Positions 1 through 8,300 of a DNA stretch of 64,000 bases are shown one piece after another (within the stretch, counting starts at the first letter, position 1; each line of letters opens with the position of its first letter). The notes under the pieces were generated by a model. That model was not told the DNA's origin and searched no databases. It was given only the letters and a program-made list of their open reading frames with translations. A program made the position numbers and the translations under genes. Origin of the DNA: Bin87 sp965208015 (lineage in GTDB: Bacteria; Chloroflexota; Dehalococcoidia; Lucifugimonadales; UBA3495). The DNA lies in the NCBI GenBank assembly GCA_965208015.1, contig OZ242309.1, forward strand, positions 62,001-126,000, written 5' to 3'.

Positions 1-2
1 CG

Positions 3-3000
3 GGCAAACCGGACCGGGACCGGCTGATGTGCCACACCGGGAGCCGCAGCCCCTACAACCTGGGCGACCCCATCGTCGAAGGGCTTGGCCGGGATGGGAT
101 ACATTTCGGCTACGGGAGCACCGCCGGCCCGCTGCTGGACCGGCACGACGGCTGCCCCTTCTCGTCGCAGTCCGTCTACGAGAGCGACGCCAACAAGTGG
201 CGCCCGGTGAGCCTCGCCGCCGGCCAGGACAGCGACGCCTTCGACCACGGGACGTTCCTGATCCACCGGCCCCACGCCGTCGGCCACAACTTCTATGAAA
301 ATGGCGTGCTGTACCAGGTGGAAGGCTTCGACTACCCCGAGGTGCGCGTGCCGCTCATCATCAGGGACGACGACCAGTGGGAGCAGACCCTGGAGTTCTC
401 CATCGACGACGGGACCACCTGGACCTCCATCGAGGACGGCGGGCTCAATCTGGCCTTCCCGGCCTCGCTGAACACGGGGCGCAAGGCGCACTACTTCTGG
501 GTGCGGACGAAGAACGACCCGCCGGCGGACCAGGACAAGCGCTTCTCCATCAACGCCGACTTCGCCAAGCCGCTGCTGCGCAGCGGCACGTCGGAGTACT
601 TCCGGTCCCACCGGGTCTGGTTCACCAGCCCCGCCGCCTCGCACCTGCACACCTTCAGAACTGACTCTGCCGTCAGCGCCGGCTCGGTCACGGTCAGCCG
701 CACGCCGGTCCAGGTCGACATCCACGTCGGCGCCAACGTGGTCGGCAACGTGACCTTCCAGGTCGAGGGCTACAAGCTGTACGAGCGCAGCGACAACCAG
801 ATCTCCACGGAGACGCCGCCGAAGACGGTGCGCACCGACAGCTTCAGCTTCCACCGCACGCTGGGCTCCTGCGTGGGCTGCCAGCGGCTGCTGGGCGACC
901 TGCCCGACCCGGTGGTGGAGCGCGTGGGCGACCTGAGCTACGCCAACCTGTCCGACACGGGCATCGACCTGAGCTGGCCGCAGGTGGTCGGGGCCGAGGG
1001 CTACGAGGTGCGCTACTGGTCCACCACCTCGCCCTTCCCCGGCGTCCCGGCCGACGAGGCCTGGTTCGGGGCCGAGCCCAACGACCCGGCCTGGAACATC
1101 CGCCACCTGGAGCCGGACACCGAGTACCGGGCGGTGGTCTACTACCAGGACCACGGCGCGACCCAGCTGAGCACCGCCAGCCCGGTGATCCGCTTCACCA
1201 CGCTTGCGGCGGGCTCGCCGGTGGAGGCGGAGCCCGCGTCGGTCATCGTGGAGCGGGTGCCCGAGGTGTCGATCAGCGCCGCCGGCGGGACGATCACCGA
1301 GGGCGAGGACGCGGTCTACACGGTCACCGTGAACCCCGCGCCCGACGCGCCGCTGGACGTCAGGGTGGGCGTGGCCGGCCCCGGCTCCGTGGTCGCCGCC
1401 CAGCACCTGGGGGAGCGCACGGTCAACGTGCCCACCGGCGGCAGCGTCTCGTTCACCATCCCCACCGTCGACGACACCGGTTGGGGCTCCAACGGGATGC
1501 TCGGCGCGACGGTGCGGTTCGGCGAGGGCTACCGGCTGAACAGGTTCAGGAGCTACGCCTCGGTCTATATCGCCAACAACGACCTGCCGCCGCCGCCGCC
1601 GGTGCAGCTCAAGCGCGTCTCCGACACCACGGCGACCGTCGCCTGGAAGCCGCAGGGGGACGGCGCGTCCTACCTGGTCGTCTGGCACGAGAGCTTCACG
1701 GGCGTCCCGGTCCTGACGGAAGTCACGACCACCGCGACCGAGCACCAGCTCACCGGCCTCAAGCCGCAGTCGCACTACGTGGTCTCCGTCCTTCACGGGA
1801 CGAACCAGCTGGACCAGATCACCGTGCGGACCCTGGCCGCCGGCGCGACGCCGAAGACCTTCACGGTGGACTTCGAGACGCCCGCGCCCAACACGTCCGT
1901 GCCGGTGATCAGCGTGACCGCCGACGGCGACGTGACCGAGGGCGGGGACGCGACCTTCACGGTCAGCGCCAACCCGGCCCCGGCGGCGGACCTGGACGTG
2001 AGCGTCACGGTGTCGCAGAGCGACGACTCCGGGATATCCCTGGGACATCGGACGGTGACCATCCCGACGGCGGGCTACGCCGCGCTGACGGTGGCCACCA
2101 CCAACGACGAGGTGGACGAGCCCGACGGATCGGTCACGGTCACCGTCGACGCCAGCGCCAACCTCGACTACCGGGTGTCCTCGTCCCAGGGGACGGCCGT
2201 CGTGGTCGTGTCCGACGACGACGGCGGCTACACGGTCAACCAGGGAACGATCGCCAGGGTCAAGGAGCTGGCGTCGCAGACCCAGCACGGCGCGGCCCAC
2301 GTGAACCGCTGGAACCGGGTGCTGCTGGCCTTCGGCGAGCACGACGGGACCGGCGTCACCGGCGGCCCGATGACGGCGGCCGAGGCCCAGGACATGGCCG
2401 ACAATCACAGCAGCCCCGTCTGGGACCTGGTGGTCGTCGAGCTGACCGCCCTGGAAGCGGCCGCGGCGCAGACGCCGCCGCCGCCGCCCACGCCCGAGGT
2501 GAGCGTCACCGCGGGCAGCGGCATCACCGAGGGCGGCGACGCCGCCTTCACGGTGACCGCCAGCCCGGCGCCTACGGCCAACCTGGACGTGAGCGTCACG
2601 GTGTCCCAGAGCGGCGACTACGGCGCCGCCACGGGCCAGCGGACGGTGACCGTCCCCACCACGGGCAGCGCCACCCTCACCGTCGGCACCACCGACGACA
2701 GCACGGACGAGACCGACGGGTCGGTCACGGCCACGGTGAACGCGGGCAGCGGCTACACGGTGTCCTCGTCCCAGGGGGCGGCCACGGTGGCCGTGTCCGA
2801 CGACGACGCCGCCACGCCGGTGGTGAGCGTCACCGCTGGCAGCGGCATCACCGAGGGCGGGGACGTCACCTTCACCGTCAGCGCAACCCCCGCCCCCGCC
2901 GCCAACCTGGCGGTGAGCGTCACGGTGTCCCAGAGCGGCGACTACGGCGCCACCACGGGCCAGCGCACGGTGACCGTCCCCACCTCGGGCAGCGTCGCCC

Positions 3001-5066
3001 TCACCGTCGGCACCACCGACGACAGCACGGACGAGACCGACGGGTCGGTCACCGCCACGGTGAACGCCGGCAGCGGCTACACGGTGTCCTCGACCCAGGG
3101 CGCGGCCACGGCCGACGTCGCCGACAACGACGATCCGGTCGTCGAGGAGCAGACGGGCTACACGGTGGACCCGGACGTGGTCGCCAGGGTCAGGGAGCTG
3201 GCGTCGCAGACCCAGCACGGGACGGCCCACGTGAACCGCTGGAACCGGGTGCTGCTGGCCTTCGGCGAGCACGACGGCGCCGGCGTCACGGGCGGCCCGA
3301 TGACGGCGGCCCAGGCCCAGGACATGGCGGACCGGCACAGCAGCCCGGTGTGGGACGAGGTGGTGACCGAGCTGACGGCCCTGGAGGCGGCGTCAGCGCA
3401 GACGCCGCCGCCGCCCGAGGTGAGCATTTCCGCCGGCAGCGGGGTGACCGAGGGCGGCGACGCCGTCTTCACGGTGACCGCCAGCCCGGCGCCTTCGTCC
3501 AACCTGGACGTGAGCGTCACGGTGTCCCAGAGCGGCGACTACGGCGCGGCCACGGGCCAGCGCACGGTGACCGTCCCCACCACGGGCAGCGTCACCCTCA
3601 CCATCGCCACCACCGACGACAGCACGGACGAGACCGACGGCTCGGTCACGCTGACCGTGAACGCCGGCAGCGGCTACACCGTGTCCTCGTCCCAGGGCGC
3701 GGCCACGGTCGGCGTGTCCGACAACGACGACGCCCCCACGCCGGTGGTGAGCGTCAGCGCGGGCAGCGGGGTGACCGAGGGCGGCGACGCCGTCTTCACG
3801 GTGACGGCCAGCCCGGCCCCGGCGTCCAGCCTGGCGGTGAGCGTGACGGTATCCCAGAGCGGCGACTACGGCGCCACCACGGGGAAGCGCACGGTGACCG
3901 TTCCCACCACGGGCAGCGCCACCCTCACCGTGGGCACCACCGACGACGACGCCGACGAGACCGACGGCTCGGTGACGGCCACGGTGAACGCCGGCGGCGG
4001 CTACACGGTATCCTCGACCCAGGGCGCGGCCACGGTGGCCGTGTCGGACAACGACGACGCCCCCACGCCGGTGGTGAGCGTCAGCGCGGGCAGCGGGGTG
4101 ACCGAGGGCGGCGACGCCGTCTTCACCGTCAGCGCAAACCCCGCCCCGGCGTCCAACCTGGACGTGAGCGTGACGGTGTCCCAGAGCGGCGACTACGGCG
4201 CGACCACGGGCCAGCGCACGGTGACCATCCCCACCACGGGCAGCGTCACCCTCACCGTCGGCACCACGGACGACGACGCCGACGAGACCGACGGGTCGGT
4301 CACCGCCACGGTGAACGCCGGCAGCGGCTACACCGTGTCCTCGACCCAGGGCGCGGCCACGGTGGCCGTGGCCGACGACGACGACGCCCCCACGCCGGTG
4401 GTGAGCGTCAGCGCGGGCGGCGGGATCACCGAGGGCGGCGACGCCACCTTCACGGTGACCGCCAGCCCGGCGCCTTCGGCCAACCTGGACGTCAGCGTGA
4501 CGGTGTCCCAGAGCGGCGACTACGGGGCCACCACGGGCCAGCGCACGGTGACCGTCCCCACCACGGGCAGCGTCACCCTCACCGTGGGCACCACCGACGA
4601 CGACGACGACGAGGCCGACGGCTCGGTCACGGCCACGGTGAACGCGGGCAACGGCTACACCGTGTCCTCGTCCCAGGGCGCGGCCACGGTGGCCGTGTCC
4701 GACAACGACGACGCCGCGCCGGAGGTGGAGATCAGCGTCACCGTGGAGGACGCCTCGGCGGTGGAGGGCGACGTGCTGGAGTTCCGGGTGGTGCTGTCGG
4801 CGGCGTCCACCGAGGAGATCCGGGTGCGGTGGTACACCGCGCCGGCCTACCACCTGCTGGACGACCGGGCGCACCGGTCCGACTACCAGACGACGGAGGG
4901 AGAGCTGGTGTTTGCGCCGGGAGTGACGGAGTTGACGGGGGAGGTGTGGCTGGAGCAGGACGAGGATGACGAGCCGGACGAGTACTTCGCGGTGGAGGCG
5001 TTCCTGCCCGGGAACTTCGTCGTGCCCGACGCGGTGGGAACCATGACCATCGTGGACGACGACTAG
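3..5066 (+). CDS. Giant Calx-beta / fibronectin III repeat surface protein (5' end outside window)
   Basis: The frame is open from the window edge with no stop before the first ATG at 27, and no signal peptide is seen, so the true start lies upstream. About 250 residues of unrecognised sequence come first, followed by a fibronectin III-like domain (nt ~890-1215), one Calx-beta-like unit (1264-1584) and a second FN3 domain (1585-1850). Eight further Calx-beta-like units of about 105 residues follow, each with a T-E-G-G-D start and a D-D-D/N-D-D end. Two copies of a separate ~80-residue module interrupt the array (2226-2463 and 3154-3399). Calx-beta repeats are Ca-binding beta-sandwiches of secreted adhesins, so a cell-surface role is likely but no ligand can be named. 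The last unit ends T-I-V-D-D-D, as in the next gene. Several long ORFs in other frames are shadows of the repeats. Confidence 0.88.
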   Translation, partial: GKPDRDRLMCHTGSRSPYNLGDPIVEGLGRDGIHFGYGSTAGPLLDRHDGCPFSSQSVYESDANKWRPVSLAAGQDSDAFDHGTFLIHRPHAVGHNFYENGVLYQVEGFDYPEVRVPLIIRDDDQWEQTLEFSIDDGTTWTSIEDGGLNLAFPASLNTGRKAHYFWVRTKNDPPADQDKRFSINADFAKPLLRSGTSEYFRSHRVWFTSPAASHLHTFRTDSAVSAGSVTVSRTPVQVDIHVGANVVGNVTFQVEGYKLYERSDNQISTETPPKTVRTDSFSFHRTLGSCVGCQRLLGDLPDPVVERVGDLSYANLSDTGIDLSWPQVVGAEGYEVRYWSTTSPFPGVPADEAWFGAEPNDPAWNIRHLEPDTEYRAVVYYQDHGATQLSTASPVIRFTTLAAGSPVEAEPASVIVERVPEVSISAAGGTITEGEDAVYTVTVNPAPDAPLDVRVGVAGPGSVVAAQHLGERTVNVPTGGSVSFTIPTVDDTGWGSNGMLGATVRFGEGYRLNRFRSYASVYIANNDLPPPPPVQLKRVSDTTATVAWKPQGDGASYLVVWHESFTGVPVLTEVTTTATEHQLTGLKPQSHYVVSVLHGTNQLDQITVRTLAAGATPKTFTVDFETPAPNTSVPVISVTADGDVTEGGDATFTVSANPAPAADLDVSVTVSQSDDSGISLGHRTVTIPTAGYAALTVATTNDEVDEPDGSVTVTVDASANLDYRVSSSQGTAVVVVSDDDGGYTVNQGTIARVKELASQTQHGAAHVNRWNRVLLAFGEHDGTGVTGGPMTAAEAQDMADNHSSPVWDLVVVELTALEAAAAQTPPPPPTPEVSVTAGSGITEGGDAAFTVTASPAPTANLDVSVTVSQSGDYGAATGQRTVTVPTTGSATLTVGTTDDSTDETDGSVTATVNAGSGYTVSSSQGAATVAVSDDDAATPVVSVTAGSGITEGGDVTFTVSATPAPAANLAVSVTVSQSGDYGATTGQRTVTVPTSGSVALTVGTTDDSTDETDGSVTATVNAGSGYTVSSTQGAATADVADNDDPVVEEQTGYTVDPDVVARVRELASQTQHGTAHVNRWNRVLLAFGEHDGAGVTGGPMTAAQAQDMADRHSSPVWDEVVTELTALEAASAQTPPPPEVSISAGSGVTEGGDAVFTVTASPAPSSNLDVSVTVSQSGDYGAATGQRTVTVPTTGSVTLTIATTDDSTDETDGSVTLTVNAGSGYTVSSSQGAATVGVSDNDDAPTPVVSVSAGSGVTEGGDAVFTVTASPAPASSLAVSVTVSQSGDYGATTGKRTVTVPTTGSATLTVGTTDDDADETDGSVTATVNAGGGYTVSSTQGAATVAVSDNDDAPTPVVSVSAGSGVTEGGDAVFTVSANPAPASNLDVSVTVSQSGDYGATTGQRTVTIPTTGSVTLTVGTTDDDADETDGSVTATVNAGSGYTVSSTQGAATVAVADDDDAPTPVVSVSAGGGITEGGDATFTVTASPAPSANLDVSVTVSQSGDYGATTGQRTVTVPTTGSVTLTVGTTDDDDDEADGSVTATVNAGNGYTVSSSQGAATVAVSDNDDAAPEVEISVTVEDASAVEGDVLEFRVVLSAASTEEIRVRWYTAPAYHLLDDRAHRSDYQTTEGELVFAPGVTELTGEVWLEQDEDDEPDEYFAVEAFLPGNFVVPDAVGTMTIVDDD

Positions 5067-5100
5067 CCCGGCCGGGCCGGACTGCCAGCGCAGAACAGGG

Positions 5101-5142
5101 CAAGGGGGGCTGGCGGCGATGCTGCCGGCCCCCTTGTTCTTC
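5101..5142 (+). terminator. Rho-independent terminator after first Calx-beta gene
   Basis: An arm beginning CAAGGGGGGC (5101-5114) pairs imperfectly with an arm ending GCCCCCTTG (5124-5136) and is followed by TTCTT. It lies 35 bases after the stop codon of the giant gene. Confidence 0.7.
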
Positions 5143-5324
5143 CCCACGGACGGAATCGATTGAACAACAACAGGAACGGTTGATTGCCTTGACACCTCCG
5201 CCCAGATTGGCGGACAGTCTAGGTTGGATGTTTGCGGCAGCTACGTACTTGGGCTTTGAAATACAGTGATCCAGCGCCCGCACGGCGTCGTGGCATAAGT
5301 CGGGCGAAGAGGAGGTTCGACGAC

Positions 5325-8300
5325 ATGGCCAACGCGCTGCGGAGATTCACCTCCCCGATCTCGTGGAGAGGCGCCGTCATGAGGCGCGCTGGAGCGATGC
5401 CCCTCGTCCTGGCGCTGCTGGCGACGGCCCTGTTAGCGCTGCCGGCGGAACCGGCTGACGCGCAGAGCAATCAGCCGGTTGTGTCGGTGCTTCACTATGT
5501 GCGCACCACGGTCGATGAGGGCCCAGGCGCTGTGGCGAGTTTCATTGTCCTCGTGAGGGACGGCGGCGGCGGCAGCCTCACCAGCGACCTCACCTTGGTT
5601 TATCACTTGTCTCAGTCGGGCAACGCCATTGATGAGGCGCGCGCTGATGAAACGACGAGTGCTGGTCTTGACAAGGAGTACACGGTCACGGCAGGCAATT
5701 CAGGGTTTTTTGTGGATGTCCCGATCTTGGACGACGATGTCCACACAGCCGAACGCTGGGTCACGCTGACGATCGAGTTGATGCCTCATTATCGGGTGGA
5801 TTTGGATGACCAGTCTGCCGTGATCACCGTGGTGGACAACGACAGCAGGGGAGGCGACTATGACCCCAATAATACGGCGCTCGTCTCCCTGTACGCCATC
5901 GGCTCCAGCGCTGACGGACCCGCCACCTATACCGAAGGTGAAGATGCGCACGCGGACTTCCGTGTGCGGGCGATCCCCAACATACGCGGCGGCTCGTTCC
6001 CCAACCCGCTCACCATCAGGTACCGAGTCACCCAGGAAGGCGACTTCGTCGTCGCCTCAGAGATCCGAACCACGACCACAACGGTCAACCCGACCGTCAA
6101 TGTTGTGGACATCCACATCCCCATCAGTGACGACGACACCAACGAAGCCGACGGCAAGATCACGTTCGAGATCCTCCCGGGCTCCAGCTACATCATCGAG
6201 GAAGCGTTCAACCCGGTCACCGTGCTCGTGAAGGACGATGACACGCCGCAGGTCTCCTTCGGCGGGACCACCCTCGCAGTGGTGGAAGGCTCGACCGATT
6301 CCTATGAGGCGGTGCTGTACGCGCGTCCAGCACCCTACCAGGACATCATGGTGCGGCTCCGGACCCAGGAGCCGCATCAGGGCCGCTGGAGCGCGACCGA
6401 GAGCAGCGACTACGACTACGGGTCCGCCGTGACCACCGACTACATCGACGTGCCCATATCGGCCGGCACGGAAAACGTGACCGTCGAGGTCAACCGGGAC
6501 ACCACCGGCGGCGTCGAAATCAAGGACGACGCCAACCATGAGGACTACGAGCATCTCTACCTGAAGCTCACCGGCGGCCTCGACGGCTACGAGGTGGGCG
6601 AGCGCGACTGGCTGCGGGTGACGATCATCGATGACGAGAGCCCGCCTCCGGCGCCCGAGGCGAACGGCGACGGCACCTACACCGTGCCCGCCGACTGGCC
6701 GCTGGTGCCCGAGGAGCTGCGCAGGATCGGCGGCGAGTTCCGGTTGCTGTTCCTGACCAACACCTGGCGCGACGCCACCACCGCCAACATTGCCGACTAC
6801 GACGCCCACGTCCAGGACTCCATCGCGGGCAGCCACACCGGCGGCTCGCACCCGGCGATTATTCCCTATTCCGACGCGTTCAAGGTGGTGGGATCGACGC
6901 CCACGGTCAACGCCCGAGACCACATCGACCCGGGCCGCGACACGGCGATCTACTGGCTCAACGGCCCGCGCGTGGCCAGGGACACGGCGGGGTTCTTCAG
7001 CAGCTCGTGGGAGAACTGGTCCGAACATGACCGCAGGACGGCGGCCAGCGTCTCGGTCGTCGACGGCGACACCCGCGTCGACTGGCACTGGAGCGGCACC
7101 CAACCGGACGGGACGAAACATGCGTTGAGCAGCATGGGCAGCAGCGGACACGTCGTCCGCGGCCAGTCCTTCGAAGAAGGAGAAGCCCGGAACCCCTGGG
7201 TGGGCGCTTCCACCACGAGGGTTGAGAGCCACTCAATCCTGGGCATCTCGCCGGTCTTCCGCATCGACAAGCGGCCGCGCCTGGAGATCGTGCAGGCCGA
7301 TGTGGAGGAACCGCTGCAGCGGGGACTACTCCGCTGGCAGGGACGGCAGCGGATGATCGTGGTGGACGAGCCCTCCGCCTGTAATACCGCGCCCAACGAC
7401 GTCTCCGAGCTGGGCGGCGTCACCCACCCCACGGACCTGGTCACCTACCGGGTGCGTCTCTACGCCGACCCCGTCGGCCAGGCCGAGCTCTACGTCTACA
7501 ACCCCAAGTACGTCGTCTACCGGCAGGGCAGCCTCGCCACGGGGCCGGTCGACAGCGACCACTGGAACGAGATCTGGAAACGGGAGATATGGGCCTCCAA
7601 CTTCTACCGCAACGGCATCACCGTGCGGCCGCCCGGCGAGGACACGACCTACGCGGTCTCCGGCGGGCCGCCCGTCAACACCTACATCTCGCTGGACTTC
7701 GACTCCAGCAACTGGGATCAGTGGCATACGATCAGCGTCAACGTCCACTGCGCCGACCATGAGGATCACAACGCGTACATCATCCAGCACGAGCTGGAAC
7801 TGCCCGGCGACAAGTTCGCCGGCCGCGACCGGCTCGGCCGCGGGATCGATTGGAACCTCTCCACATGGCACGACGTGCGGGTCAAGGTGGTGGACACCAA
7901 GTCGCCGCAGCCCGCCGACCTGACGGTCGACACGGCCTACACGGGCACGCTGCTGGCGAACGCGGGCGACGCCGTCGGCTACAGGTGCGACAGCTACACG
8001 ACGGGCGGCGAGTGCGAGTACTACTTCAACATCCACTGGTGGTGGGACCTGCCGACCGGCCCGCCGCTGGTCAGCCCCGGTAAACCGCGCAACGACCTCT
8101 ACGACGCCGAGGAGCACTTCTCGGAGTGGCGCGTCAAGGTCGAGGCCGACAACAGCCTGACGGATACGCCGCCCACGTACATCTACTCGCGGCGTGTTGA
8201 CCGGGTCATCGGGCACGACGGCGTGGTCAACCAGCAGCCGTACAGGGCGGGCATCGTCAACACCGGCCTGAAGACCACGTACCGCGACCGCTCGAACCCC

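Noticed and set aside
2494..4713. Regular ~320-bp repeats that could suggest a CRISPR or satellite array
   Set aside because: They are in-frame coding repeats of ~105 residues with protein-level conservation, without spacers.
1481..5195. Very long ORFs in other frames (1481-4969 plus strand, 3393-5195 minus strand)
   Set aside because: They are shadows of the GC-rich Calx-beta repeats; their products are Arg/His/Gly-rich low-complexity sequence.
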